The translations under genes and the position numbers were made by a program. From Mycogone perniciosa (lineage: Eukaryota; Ascomycota; Sordariomycetes; Hypocreales; Hypocreaceae): a stretch of DNA of 64,000 bases. The DNA is taken from positions 186,001 to 250,000 of the forward strand of contig JAOALB010000071.1 in NCBI GenBank assembly GCA_025331125.1, written 5' to 3'. The notes beneath the pieces were generated by a model that was not told the origin of the DNA, made no database searches, and saw only the letters and a list, made by a program, of their open reading frames with translations. Positions 42,869 to 54,163 of this stretch are shown one piece after another; position 1 is the first letter of the stretch; the number at the start of each line of letters is the position of its first letter.

Positions 42869-43732
42869 TTAAACCGCCCATCGAACAGTCCTCCCCTCTC
42901 GCCTCGCCCTCACAGCCTGCAGGTACAAACTCCTCCCCGGAAAGCCCTTCTGCATCCTCCTCAACACCCTCACCAGTTCCATCGCGGCCCACGCCCAAAT
43001 AATGCTATCCCGAATATTTGCCAGCCCCATCATCGCACCGTTACACAGAGGCCCGAGCTGCAGAGCAAACCGCATCATGTGGTCATTCAAGTGCCAGTTT
43101 GTCTTATCCGGGTTCTCGGCCTGGTGTTGGTTCCCGGGATTTTCCCAGCACTGAAGAATGCCGTTGCTGAGGCACCTGTATCGATCTTGTCCGGTGGGGA
43201 GTTCCCACGTTGGAGGCATGCGGGAGAAGAAGTCGCCCCAGAGTTCCTGGAAGATGGCACGAATCTCGCGACGGTGTACAAAGTCTAGGAATCTATCTAA
43301 GTTGTCGAAGCCAAGGCCGTAGATTTCGCGCATGAATGTCCGGGGTCGGGTGGCCGTTCGGGCGCTGAGAGAAACCGAGGGGCCGTTCATAGCTAGGATA
43401 ATATTATTCGTCTCGAACTCTTGCTCAACCTGTAGATCCATCATGTCTGTTGCTCCAGAGTCGATGAATTCGTTGTCTGGATCATATTCCTCATCAGAGT
43501 TGACGCAAGTCGTGGAATCGTCAAAGTCAAATGGGTCAGTGGAAGCACTAGAGCCGTCTTCGTCATCTTCATTATCTTCACCATCCTCTGCCCAGTCAAA
43601 GACATAACCATCATGCACGCCTCTGTCTAAATGCTCTGCCGCGTCTACTTGGTCGTTAATGAGCTGGAGGACTCGTTGCAGCTCCTCATCAGTGGGCACG
43701 GGGCTGTTGGGCAATGATCTGTCGCAATCCAT
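42869..43732 (-). CDS. hypothetical acidic protein
   Basis: Single-exon gene of 287 residues. Residues 40-100 are very acidic (FDWAEDGEDNEDDEDGSS, CVNSDEEYDPDNEFIDSG). The second half is likely a compact helical domain: DNLDRFLDFVHRREIRAIFQ, LWGDFFSRMPPTWELP, RYRCLSNGILQCWENPG, WHLNDHMMRFALQLGPLC and IIWAWAAMELVRVLRRMQ, rich in Trp, Phe and Leu. No signal peptide or membrane segment. I do not recognise the family; it may be lineage-specific. The first ATG in the frame is used. The neighbourhood is gene-poor, so no context clue. Confidence 0.6.
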   Translation of the reverse strand: MDCDRSLPNSPVPTDEELQRVLQLINDQVDAAEHLDRGVHDGYVFDWAEDGEDNEDDEDGSSASTDPFDFDDSTTCVNSDEEYDPDNEFIDSGATDMMDLQVEQEFETNNIILAMNGPSVSLSARTATRPRTFMREIYGLGFDNLDRFLDFVHRREIRAIFQELWGDFFSRMPPTWELPTGQDRYRCLSNGILQCWENPGNQHQAENPDKTNWHLNDHMMRFALQLGPLCNGAMMGLANIRDSIIWAWAAMELVRVLRRMQKGFPGRSLYLQAVRARREGRTVRWAV

Positions 43733-45795
43733 CGTGGAATATGTATGGGTGGTATAGGGCAGTGATTGTGTGTAAATGCAGTTTATCGTGCTGCTGTGTG
43801 CAAAATGTGTCTTGTGGTGGTGTAGTCTGTCAAATGCTGATGGGGAATTGTGTGATGCTGGAGATTGGGAGACGACCTACGGACAGCTATATACCGTGGC
43901 CATGATGGATGTTCAGTACGTTGAATCATGAATTCATTGTATTCATTGTGTTTTCAAGGCCGTCACTTGATTGTTCGCTGACTTTGTTGCAAAGAATTGA
44001 ACATTGCTCTCTTCAAGACCAAGAAGAGAGCTGCGCCCAAGAGCGGCCACAGAGGAATCCAAGACAAGGGAGCAAGACACTTTAACAAACCGTTCCTGAA
44101 CCTTTTTTTTTTCTAAGCAGGCGGCTATCCGGACAGGAGAAAACCACGCTCTTTGCACACGGGAAAGAAAAAAGATGCCTTTATCAAACAAAAATGTGCA
44201 CAAAGCAGAGATGATATGGAGGCTATATTTAGCATCCCTCCCACGAGGTAAACCGCACTATTTCATCTCAGTATTAGCGGTTTTAGCTTGCGCAATATGG
44301 ATGTAACCCGGCAGTTCAAAAGCACAGCCACGCAGCCGCCACTTGTGCTTGGCGATATGACGAAATGCAACTTGCTAGTCGACAGCAACATTACCATAGC
44401 TTCAAAGGGGAAAGGGAGATGGCTTTTTTTCTCTGTTACTTTCTTTTCAGTAGAGCAGAGAATTCAAGGCATTGTTTCTTGCTGCCGTGTTATTAATGTC
44501 CGAATTTCTGTTGGGCCTCTCCTCCTTCACCCCTGCGGATGTGACGGAGCTTTGTCTTGCTTCTCGATGCCCTCTGCGGCTGAACCGGCTCTCAAATCCA
44601 TGGTTGAGGTTACATCGTAACCCCGCGCAGTTCAAAGACTTCCCATAGTATTACTTCGCAGTCAGTCTAAGGGCTGTTTGAATGGATCCCATGATGTAAT
44701 GGTATTTCCTAGGTGAGCCGACCCAACAAAACCTACCCGTCTATCCGTCCAACGTTTTGCCATGCAGATCAGAAAGCCCTCGTATCCGCAAGTCATGGCC
44801 ACATCAGGTCGAAGGCGATAAAGTCCGTTTACGAGCCTCGTCCGGCTGAGACGAAGAGGAACCTCTCTCTCCCTTGCAGTCACCATGGCTGGTGTTGCAC
44901 AAAAGCGTCGTAGCGGACGTATCCGAATCCGAAGACGGCAACACCGAATCCAGCAAGTCTTGAGCAACATTTATTCCTTGCTCATCTCCCACCGAAGACG
45001 TTCAAGACGTTGCACAACGTAGTTAGTATGGTACCACAAAAGCTTACGCGTGGATGCTTATGACTCTGTAGCCTTGGACAAGCGCCTGGTGACGATGTTG
45101 AGCAGGTCTCGCTATGTGGCACGTCCTCACTGCAATCAGGATAGAGATCCGGTTGCCACCGGGCCAACAGATGAATCAATATGGACCTGTGCATAATATC
45201 TGCCAGCCTCGTTATTTTTTTAATCCGGGCATGCATGAGATCAGCGATCTTCAAGCCCGGAACGAAAAGGCTCCAAGGACGTGCGTCGTCACGCGCAAGT
45301 TTATCGTACGAACTTGGCCCGCTTCTACTCCGTAGATGCTAGTTAATACTCCTCCGTACGAGTAATGGGCTCTTCTCCGCACGGCTGATCGTCCGAGTCC
45401 GGCCGACTGCCGCTGCTACCTAAAGAGAGAAAGACATTCCCGTGCGAATCAACATGGTCGTATCTGGGAGGAACACTGCAGCATGCTGCTAACATCCTGC
45501 GTGCCATAAATATTCCGCTCCACTTGGAACTTTCGCCTCTGCCTCGTATACGGCTGTTGGATGTTTTCGTAATTGACCGCCTGATTGCTGCAGTTTGTTT
45601 CCTGTTCAAGGGCCTTGTGTATCGTCGAGACGGATATAAAGAGCTGGGCTTGAACCCGCATCGACAGAAAACGGCTCGGACATCGTCATCCAAGACATTC
45701 TACCAAGACAAGCAACGCATATAAACACCTCCTCCACCCCATCCGTCCACCTCAGATCATCCACGACCACCTCAACTCACATTCAAACCGCCGAC
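43733..45795. promoter_or_regulatory. 2 kb intergenic region upstream of small secreted protein gene
   Basis: No gene supported. Contains the promoter of the acidic hypothetical protein on the left and that of the small secreted protein on the right, with a TATA-like CATATAAAC at 45718-45726, about 70 bases before the latter start. ACTCCGTA-type motifs occur at 45326-45336 and 45350-45366. Confidence 0.5.
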
Positions 45796-46228
45796 ATGCA
45801 CTTCATCACTCTCCTCTCCACTGCTGCCGCTCTCATCACCGGCTCCAACGCCCTCGTCATCCCCCGAACCATGTACGTGGGCGACTTCCGCGTCTTCGGA
45901 GTTCAGGGCTGCCACGACTCCAACCTCGGCGTGTGGACCATCATTGATGATGACTTCAAGAACAACGAGTGCCACAGCGGCTTCAATGGAGACACTGTCA
46001 AGTCCCTCAGCCTGACAAACATCATCAGCGGCTGCACACGTAAGTTTTCCCCTCTCTCTATGTGTGTACATGTGTAAAGTGGCGACAGTGCTGACCTCCA
46101 ATTCAGTGACGGTTTACCCTAATGACAACTGCGGCGCCAACACTGGAACCGCTCTCGATATCGGGCAGTGCGCCAGTGCTGTGGATGAGTGGAAATCCTT
46201 CTCCGTGCACTGCGCCTACAAGGAGTAA
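45796..46228 (+). CDS. small secreted cysteine-rich protein
   Basis: Exons 45796-46039 and 46107-46228 (67-nt intron) give 121 residues. A signal peptide MHFITLLSTAAALITGSNA is clear, followed by a mature protein of about 100 residues with six Cys (in VQGCHDS, NNECHSG, ISGCTL, NDNCGA, IGQCASA and SVHCAYKE), enough for three disulfides. The pattern (MYVGDFRVFG..GC, NLGVWT, ..C.SF.GDTV.S, ..C.L.VY.ND.C, ..I..C, ..SF..HC) matches a group of small secreted proteins common in Eurotiomycetes whose role is unknown. C-ending codons and a consensus TATA suggest strong expression. Such proteins may act as effectors, antimicrobial proteins or wall components; none is shown here. Confidence 0.82.
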
Positions 46229-48542
46229 ATCATGGCTGCGCTCACAAGTCAATCCACATTCATTTCTTCGGAGTTTCTGGGACAGGGTGGCACGGATGGA
46301 TACATGAGAATGATACACGGCATATATTATTATTGGGCATTGGGGGGGTATCTTGGTTCCAGGGCATGAGGTCACGATCCTTTTCAGCATCACCATCAGC
46401 GGTACAGTCAATCCTTATGAGTAATTACTTAATGAATTAATGCATACGCCTGCAAGGCCAGAATTATTACTTTCAGAATGACAGAGTCATCCGGGGATGG
46501 GATGGCTGCCTGGAGACAAAGCCACCTCTCGATCCATCACAGATGCCTTGACGTTCCTTTTCCATGCCGTGATGTCAAGCCGGATTAGATCCAGTATTCT
46601 TCCTTGACCTCTGGTTGTTATTTATAGCATCTCAAACCCGATTTTCGGTGTAATCGGACTCGACTGGGGCAAAGGTTACCGCCTTGAATCATAAGAAATC
46701 TTGGAAATACGCCGGGTCTACCCATTTTGAGAAACAAAAACGTCAAAGAGCTGCAGTCCTGCTACTTGCATTTCGCCATACGTTATTGCTCGGTCAGATG
46801 ACGGGGCTTAGTCCCCTCTCACAGCAGCAGTCATCCAACAAGGAGTACCTATATGACAATATTCCGTTGCGTGCCCAACATTTTGGTCAGCCACAACTGG
46901 ACATGGAAACTGTGGAACGAGCATTCGGGCGGACTCGATCTTGGGTTTATGATTATAGAGTATATGATGAGTGGTGTCACTCAGGCCCCAGTGACAAATA
47001 TTTGTGCGCTGAATAAGACGGCATCAGACAGCTCTTGTGTTATTGTCTATTTCCCGGAGACGTGAAATGTGGCAGTTCATTATCTTGGTCACTGCTTGGC
47101 ATTCCGTGTTGTCGTCAGAGTATTCACGGCGACTCGTATGCCAGAGCTCTCACCTATGGAACATGACATAGGTGAAGCTCGCCATGGCGAATCGGATCAC
47201 ACAAACAGACGAATCCACCCGGAGGCATATTGTCTTGTGATGACGTTAATGCCCGGTGATGGAATCAGCCTCACACTTGCGAATTCGTACTTCGTATTCA
47301 CATTACAGAATAATCGCTGGCTCAATATCGTATCATCATCATCGTTCTTTTGTAGTAGTTCCCTCAATGCGACGACACGGAGATGTGAGACCTTTGGCCT
47401 CGTTTGTCAGGCCCCAGCTGAAGTATGCAGGTCCGGGATGAATGACACATAAAAACCTGGACAATATCGTCTGTCTACATGTCTATATATTCCGTACATA
47501 TATTGCGGCAACGCTTGTGCTGTTTATGAGATGCCGTCTTCCAGATAGGGAGCTGCCCGCATGATGGCGGAGCACAAAGCAACAAATCAAGAGGCTCGTC
47601 GGCAGCCCAGCGCATCGCGACTCTCGGCCATCTGGACATCCAGCTCACAGAGGCCCCGAATGAATCTATTCACAGCTGTTCACGCTCCATGTCTTTTATG
47701 CATATCTACCCTATTTCTCTAGCCTAACCACCGGCCTCGCAGCCTCCGAGCCTCCGAAAGACACCCAGCCAGCGACACACGGGACCGGGATCCCGAATCA
47801 AATGCCTGTCTTACACCTTACACACAACTGTCCAAGCCACCACTGCATGCTCCCCTCTCAAAGTATGAACACAGCGTTCTAAAAAAAAACACATCCAAGC
47901 CGACGCCTCGTCCAATCCGCCTTGACTCCCCCCTTCCTAGACCTCATACGCGGCCACGCTATTACGCGTACGATCCAGCGCCGCCTCAACGTCACCACCG
48001 CCCCTATTGGACAGACACCTCCCGTTTGCCAGCACTTCAACCTCGTGAAAGGGAAAAAAGGCTGTTTAAGCTTCCAATGGTATCCCCGTTTCTCTTTGGT
48101 GCTCGTGGGATTTAAAATAGCCCGCGGCGTGCCCTCGCGGCTCTTTGCTTCGCCGCCGCCCGTGAGGGCTGGGTTCGGTGACTTCAGCTGAGGCCTTTGT
48201 GGCGCTGGCTTGTCCATTTATTCGCGATTTGGTGGGAGCACAGCGAGCCAGAGGGATGCATGGCGCTGCTCTGGATGCTCGTGTTAGATGGGTCGGGGGT
48301 CATGATGGCTTGGCGGCTGTGTTGAAGGCCGTTGGCAAGGGGGTATATAAGACGGTCGTCACACCAGGCTCGTATAAATCATCACTCGGAGTGGTCATTC
48401 AACAACTGTCGCTTCCACGCTTCCCATTCACCTCCGTGTGTATACTACCTCGATATAACCAAAACCATTCGTTTATAAAACAGGCAAACAAACAAACAAA
48501 CAAACATACACACACACACTCGCTCCCACCCCAGCCTTGAAA
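46229..48542. other. 2.3 kb intergenic region
   Basis: No gene supported. The open frames at 46684-47016 and 47069-47452 have no motif. Just before the next gene there is a (CAAA)n/(CA)n run at 48482-48519 in the presumed 5' leader, and a TATA-like GTATATAAG at 48342-48350. Confidence 0.5.
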
Positions 48543-49232
48543 ATGCTCAGACTCATCCCCCTCGTCACCCTCTCCATCACCGGCGTCCTCGCCCTCCATC
48601 AACCAGGTCCTATGCCCGTGCGCCGTCAATCCCCGCCCATCGACTGCGCCAGCGCAAAACGCAAAGTCTGCGGCGTCGTCTGCATCGACCCAGGCGACAC
48701 ATGCTGTCCCGACAACTCGGGCGGCTGCCCCAGCGGGGCGAACTGCGTGCTCGGCTCCAACAAGCAGTACGGATGCTGCCCCGAGGGCGAGACCTGCCAG
48801 GGCCCCGGGGGTGCCGTGACCAACACCATTCCCCTGCAGCCCGCGACGACAGTGACGAATTTGTTGGGGCATGAGTCGTCTCTTGCAGAGCAGTTCTACC
48901 CGACGCCAACGTATCGGCCCTCGCCGCCGTATCCAACCACGCAGAGCCGGCAGAGTGAAGTTGCTTCGGGGTCTGCTCCCGGAACGATGACGAGTTATCC
49001 TACCGGTACCGGTACCGGCACAGGGACAGGGACAGGCATAGGCACAGGCACCGGCGCGGGAACCGGGACCAGTGGTGGAACTGGCACCGGCACAGGAACG
49101 GGAACAGGAACGGGGCCGTCTGGTGGGTCTACGGGTGGCCCTGTTATCCCCCCGAATGCTGCTCCGGCCAACGGTCTTTCGTTTGGTATTCTCGGGGGAT
49201 TACTTGTCGGTGGTGTAGCACTTCTCATTTAA
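48543..49232 (+). CDS. GPI-type Cys-rich surface protein with Gly-Thr stalk
   Basis: Single exon, 229 residues from the ATG at 48543. Order: signal peptide (MLRLIPLVTLSITGVLA), a Cys-rich domain at about 33-85 (IDCASAKRKVCGVVC, GDTCCPDNSGGCPSGANC, YGCCPEGETC) with double-Cys motifs reminiscent of granulin-like modules, a Pro/Tyr/Ser linker, a Gly-Thr dipeptide stalk (TGTGTGTGTGTGIGTGTG and similar) at about 155-195, and a hydrophobic end (GILGGLLVGGVALLI) after a small-residue stretch, typical of a GPI-attachment signal. Likely a cell-wall or plasma-membrane surface protein. The DNA of the stalk is a degenerate GG-AC-rich repeat, so copy number may vary between strains. Function unknown. Confidence 0.82.
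   Translation: MLRLIPLVTLSITGVLALHQPGPMPVRRQSPPIDCASAKRKVCGVVCIDPGDTCCPDNSGGCPSGANCVLGSNKQYGCCPEGETCQGPGGAVTNTIPLQPATTVTNLLGHESSLAEQFYPTPTYRPSPPYPTTQSRQSEVASGSAPGTMTSYPTGTGTGTGTGTGIGTGTGAGTGTSGGTGTGTGTGTGTGPSGGSTGGPVIPPNAAPANGLSFGILGGLLVGGVALLI
49003..49118 (+). repeat. degenerate hexamer repeat coding for Gly-Thr dipeptides
   Basis: Repeated ACCGG(C/T/A) and ACAGG(G/C/A) hexamers encode alternating Thr and Gly inside the surface protein stalk. Synonymous variation breaks the exact repeat, suggesting selection on the protein rather than recent slippage alone. Confidence 0.8.
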
Positions 49233-49820
49233 TATGTCATCAAAAAGAAAGATGAGAGAGCACAGTGGACTAAACTTTGAAACCATTTTATGGGTTCAAT
49301 ATGAAAACAAGAATGTATGAGGCTATGAAGAGATGTGATAAGGGGAGGACATCATTAAGGGAAAGGCAAGGATGGAGGTTCTCTGTTATAAATTTAATCA
49401 TCCCAAACGGAGAAAATAATCACACATTTAATGGTCCAGTGAGGGAGCTGTTGGAAGAGGATATCAAGTTGCGTTGCCATCAGGTTGATTAATAGTACTA
49501 ATAGGATTGCATCAATTCTCACACCGTTCAGACACACCCCATGCTTCTTCACTATCTGATGAAACCTCGAGTCAGGATAGGTAAAATGGCTTTATTAAAG
49601 ATCAAACTGGCGAGAAAAACCCGTTTTCTTGCCATCCCCGGCCTAAGCCAAACTTTGCGCCGTTGAAATGCCGAATAGTTCCCTTTTGAACAACCTATAA
49701 ATGCTTGAGACAGTCTAGAGTAGGAGTGAAAAGAAGAAAATACTCCCTCCAAAAATATCAACCCATGTGCGCCTTGATCAACAAGTAGTTTAGTATGTTC
49801 TCACACATGTTCTTGCTTGT
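49233..49820. other. convergent 3' intergenic region
   Basis: About 590 bases between two convergent stop codons. AT-rich in parts; no gene, no repeat. Confidence 0.55.
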
Positions 49821-51242
49821 TTAGTCCATTTTGCCGCTCTCTTCATCTCCCGGCTTGCCTCCGCTCCATCGCTTCCATTGAAAAGTCACCTTGGGCTTGG
49901 TCTTGATCGTCTCCTTCAGGCTCGATTCACTTCTCTGCATCCACACATCGGCCGACGCGGAACTGACGGGGTAAAGAGGCAGGCTCATGTCGCTCATAAG
50001 GAAGGCCTCGGCATTCCTGTTATCATATGAAGCAATAATGTCCATATCAGCGGCAATGTGGTCGCAGTAGAGATCCAAAGGAAGATCGTTAACGTCGTGG
50101 CCGAAGGGATTCTCAATCTCCTTGTCAATCATCAGGAGGCCGAGGATGATGTATGACGCTGCGACGGTGGCGGGGATACTGATCCAATCCAACTTGTTGA
50201 CCAGCTGGAAGGGCAGCAGAATAACGTAAAGCCAGGTGATTTGTTCGAAGAGAATGGAAAATGCAATTGGAAGAGGGGTGTTGAGAACACGTTGGCAGCC
50301 CGTGAGAACATCATTGAGAACAGCAAGGTTGTTGTATGCCACAGTATGTTGGATCGGGACGGTAAGTTGTCCGCTCGAGATCATCATGTCGACGCAGACG
50401 GCAATGTGGTTCAGGATCTCCAGGGGGAGGTTTCCCAGAGGTTCGGATGCCCGCTTGAGGACCTTTCGGGGGTTGCTGGTTGCGAAGGAGAGGCCGAGGT
50501 CTTCGCCCATGTTTTTGAAGAAGCTCTTCTTCCCTACACCACCATTAGGTGGCATGTTCTCGGTGGCAACCTTGGCGAAGGTGTCGAGATGGCCGACGAG
50601 ATGCTCGAGATCCGGATACGCGGTGTATGGTTCAAAGCGCAAGCTATGCTTGAGAGCATAGGCAAAGGCAACGACCAGGTTCATCGAGCCGAGCCTCTTA
50701 AGTAGTAGCCTTCGCGGTTCCTGGTTGGGCACGTCCTTGCAATGGATCCAAAAGATTCGGCCGAGAGCCTGGCTAGATGTGACCAACGAGGCGAATAGGC
50801 GACGACCCTCCGAATAACGCTCGTAGGCTGTCGAACCACGGAAGCTGAGACCAGTCGAAACCACGAAACCGAGAACAGTCAAAAGGATCGAATCGACGCC
50901 GAGGTTGGTGACTTTCTGGTCAATGGCGGTAATCAGGGTGGACCAAGCAGCCATCATGAACAGAGGCACAATCATCTTGGGCATGATGCTGCCATGCAAT
51001 TGAAGGAAGAGCGGCCATTTGGAATGTCTCGAGACATCACGAGGTCCTGAGAAATATCCTCCGTCCAGCGATTGTCTCTGGACCAGAGGCGGCGTCGCGA
51101 TTCTGGCGTGTGTTGGAATTTCCTCTAGGGGGACTGTGAAGCTTGGGCGCGTCTTATTATCGTCGTGGGATGGGCGCTGCAGTTCTTGTGTGACTATCTC
51201 AACGGTGGTTCCTCCAGAGGAGGCGGAGCCGTCATCGCCCAT
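49821..51242 (-). CDS. bestrophin-like anion channel (UPF0187/RFP-TM family)
   Basis: Single exon of 473 residues, using the ATG at 51240-51242 (MGDDGSASSGGTTVEIV); the open frame extends further but without ATG. Family features: WPLFLQLHGSIMPKMIVPLF, a hydrophobic start of the channel domain, then FVVSTGLSFRGSTAYERYSE with the conserved R.N/S.AYERY.EGR signature, WIHCKDVPNQEPRRLLLKRL, NLPLEILNHIAVCVDMMI, TPLPIAFSILFEQITWLYVI, VAASYIILGLLMIDKEIENP and FGHDVNDLPLDLYC (the ENPFG.D.NDLPLD block typical of fungal and bacterial bestrophin homologues). The protein should form a pentameric chloride/anion channel in a membrane. The Ser-rich amino end and Lys-rich tail are variable. A 51.3-kb (GA)n repeat lies in its 5' leader. 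Confidence 0.9.
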   Translation of the reverse strand: MGDDGSASSGGTTVEIVTQELQRPSHDDNKTRPSFTVPLEEIPTHARIATPPLVQRQSLDGGYFSGPRDVSRHSKWPLFLQLHGSIMPKMIVPLFMMAAWSTLITAIDQKVTNLGVDSILLTVLGFVVSTGLSFRGSTAYERYSEGRRLFASLVTSSQALGRIFWIHCKDVPNQEPRRLLLKRLGSMNLVVAFAYALKHSLRFEPYTAYPDLEHLVGHLDTFAKVATENMPPNGGVGKKSFFKNMGEDLGLSFATSNPRKVLKRASEPLGNLPLEILNHIAVCVDMMISSGQLTVPIQHTVAYNNLAVLNDVLTGCQRVLNTPLPIAFSILFEQITWLYVILLPFQLVNKLDWISIPATVAASYIILGLLMIDKEIENPFGHDVNDLPLDLYCDHIAADMDIIASYDNRNAEAFLMSDMSLPLYPVSSASADVWMQRSESSLKETIKTKPKVTFQWKRWSGGKPGDEESGKMD

Positions 51243-54163
51243 GTTGAATATTGGGGGGGTCAATGCGTTGTGAGGAGCGTTGTGTTTGTGTGTGTGGGTG
51301 AAGAGAGAGAAGAGAGAGAGAGAGAGAGAGTAAAGAGGTTGTCAAGGAGAGTCGTGGAAATAGAAAGACACGCCTGGACGAACGCAGGAAGGAGGGAAGG
51401 AAGGAAACAAAGAGGTGGAAACCGAGAGGTGGCATAGAGGTTAATATTAATTACTACCAGTACCTAGTAGGTACTACAGTAGTATATGTACGAAGTACCT
51501 CGTATGTACTTCTAAGGAAGCGGTTTGTCCCCTGACTGAAATTGTGAAATGGAGATGATTGTCCCGAATAAGCTCACCGTCCGCGGGGGCCCATGACTCC
51601 ATTTCCGAACGGATTTGCAGGGCCTAATAATAATAGTACGAGTACATAATACTACTCCTAATAGCCTGGTTAGCCCTTAGTATACGGAGTACTATTTGAC
51701 GACTACTACTAACGCCTAACCCCGATGCTTCTTCACACACTAACGAAACTTGGAAGTTTTATTCAAACACTTCTTCGCTATCACTTTTTCTGTTGCATCT
51801 GCCAGGGGGCCCAAAGCGCCCATTGCTGCAGGGGTCTATTTTGGTCCCCTGGCCTGAAACGGCAGGGCTCCCCAAAGTGGCTCCAGAATGCTGCAGGCCT
51901 GCAATCGTCTGCGGATTAATAGTCATGGTTTGCTTTTTTATTTTGTCTCCTGTGACAGGGCCGGTGCCAGACGGGGCCAAGCTGTTGCTTACGTGCAGCA
52001 ACAGGATTGGACGTGGCGTCTGATAGGATTCTTAGAGAACGCATTAAAATACGCCTCAGACAAGAATGGAAGCATCTCATTTTTTTTCTCCTGTGGCTTT
52101 TTTTTTAAACAAATAGTATTACTCCGTACGGAGTACACGGAGAAACGCGGCAGTTCCCTGCGACAGTCCCGAAGCGTGGGATCTTAGACAGGACATCGAC
52201 ACACACAGACGGGGGCTCTGGCGGTTACAGATCCATACTCCGTACATACTCGTACTTCGTACATCACTAGCATCGGCCAATACGAGGTGACATTGCAGCG
52301 CCCACAGATGCTGCAGGTCTTTTTGCCTGTTGGCTCTTCTTGTTTCAGAACGATTACTGCAGTAGTAGTTACGTTACTGCGTTTGCAGGACGTGTCGATC
52401 AGCTGAGTCGGCCTTGGCTTGAACCCCCATTTCATGGCTCAAGCGAGTGGGTAAGAAAAAGCCAAGTTCCTGAGCCAAGTGCAATTAAGCTCCTAACAAC
52501 GGCCCATCTCCGTTTTTTTTCAGCCCAAAACTAGATAGTAGTAGAGCTGCTAAGCAAAAGAGCCCCCTCGGTCCCTCCCGCGCCCTTCAACACTCCCTTC
52601 TCCTTCCAGGTCATCAAAATTATACGAGATTTGCCCTAGCCTGCCTGGCCCTCGCTTCGACAATGGCGAATATCAAGCTTATTTCTCCTCGTTCTTGGGG
52701 TTTGCTGAGCCGCATCGACAGAGCTTCCTTTTTTTATTCTCCATCATAACACTGCCTCTCTGTGCCTAACGAATAATACTACCCAACAACTAGGCAAATA
52801 GCAGACACCACGTCACATATCTTGGGAAACAGCGGCAGCCACCCGCTGCAGCTTGGCAATACATGGATCAGTCTACATATTACAAACAACGACCGACAAA
52901 GCCTCAATGTGCCCAATGCCTTCTAATTTTTAATTTATGGCCAATCTCGTTCTGCATTTCTGTTGCCGAGACGAAGGCCCTGCCAATAAGACAAATGCCG
53001 GTGTTGGTGTCACACCCACCCAACCAACCAATTGAGTGTGCATGCTTAATACAGTCCAGCCTGTTCTGGTGGTGAGGATGTCACAGCAAGTCACTAAAAA
53101 GCTGGTTCTACCTGCATGGCACTCAACTAAACAGCTCTTCAGAAGGCAAGGCAATCCATCACCAGCCAGGTCACGAGCTTCAACAGTGCATCCAATCGGG
53201 CATTTCAATATACAAGAGTCCAAGCACACCGTCATTTTGGATCTACGCCCCAGTTACACCACAATGGGACTAACAACCGATGGTCAAAAAAACCATGCTC
53301 TGTTATGTATTAGATACAAACGAAATGTGTGCCATCATGAACGTGGAAGTAAGAGTTATTTGTGTGGAAGCCGGTTGTATGAAGATCAAAGCAAACCTCC
53401 CTTCGCACCGCGCACACTTCTCTCTGCATATAACTCAACCACACAAGGGCAGTAATCCTAAACTCGTCACACACAGCTGCTTGGAGGCGTGTTTCTCAAG
53501 AATTGTCCACCATGCACCTCCTACTTCGTAGCTCCTCAGCTACTCGGCAAAGCCAATGAAACAATGCGCCAGTGGCGGCTCAATCTGTAGGCTAATCATA
53601 TCCATAGTCTTAATATCTCCGACATTTGTGAGCTACTACGCGTACTAGAGAGTTGGAAGCGTTCAGCATTGCCGGCGGCTAACGGGCACGTCTTGAAGGA
53701 GCTGACACAGCCCCGGGCGCTTAGGTGCAGTAGCTGTCTGTTGGAGTTGTGGCAGAAGTCTCAGGCTGACTGACTGCAGTCAAAAAGGCGTGGATGAGAC
53801 ACGGTTTGACAGTGCGGCGAAACTGTCGATCATCTCGTGTCCAAATTTAGAACGAAGGGGGTGAAATGTTCTAGAAAAAAGAATTCCACCGATTTTTTTA
53901 TGCCAAAATTCCATTATCGCCGTCATGGGGACTCTCGATATCGGATATGAATATTAGTAGATGCGATAATAGTAGAACGAGAATTTGGGGTGGTTGAAGA
54001 GCCTCAGCTTCTCTAATTCGCCGCCCCACCGCCTTAGCCACCGTTGTTCCCCCACTGAGAAGTGAGAACCATCATCACAGAAACGGAACCTCCAACATAC
54101 TTCCATCAGCCTCGTCTGTAGATAATCTCAGTAACAGGCAGCCCTGCCAACAGCTCCATCAAA
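51243..54163. promoter_or_regulatory. 2.9 kb intergenic region, palindrome-rich
   Basis: No gene supported. Contains the bestrophin promoter with (GA)n at 51301-51330, and several TACGGAGTA / TACGAAGTAC-type palindromes (51454-51510, 51681-51695, 52118-52140, 52232-52265). A stretch rich in T-runs lies at 52080-52110. Open frames are short and motif-free on both strands. Confidence 0.5.
51301..51330 (+). repeat. (GA)n microsatellite
   Basis: Near-perfect run of about thirteen GA dinucleotides with one AA interruption, 60-90 bases upstream of the bestrophin-like start (so CT-rich on the sense strand). Confidence 0.85.

Noticed and set aside
48995..49228. Minus-strand Pro/Val repeat protein
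   Set aside because: Antisense of the Gly-Thr stalk; alternates Pro-Val only because of the hexamer repeat.
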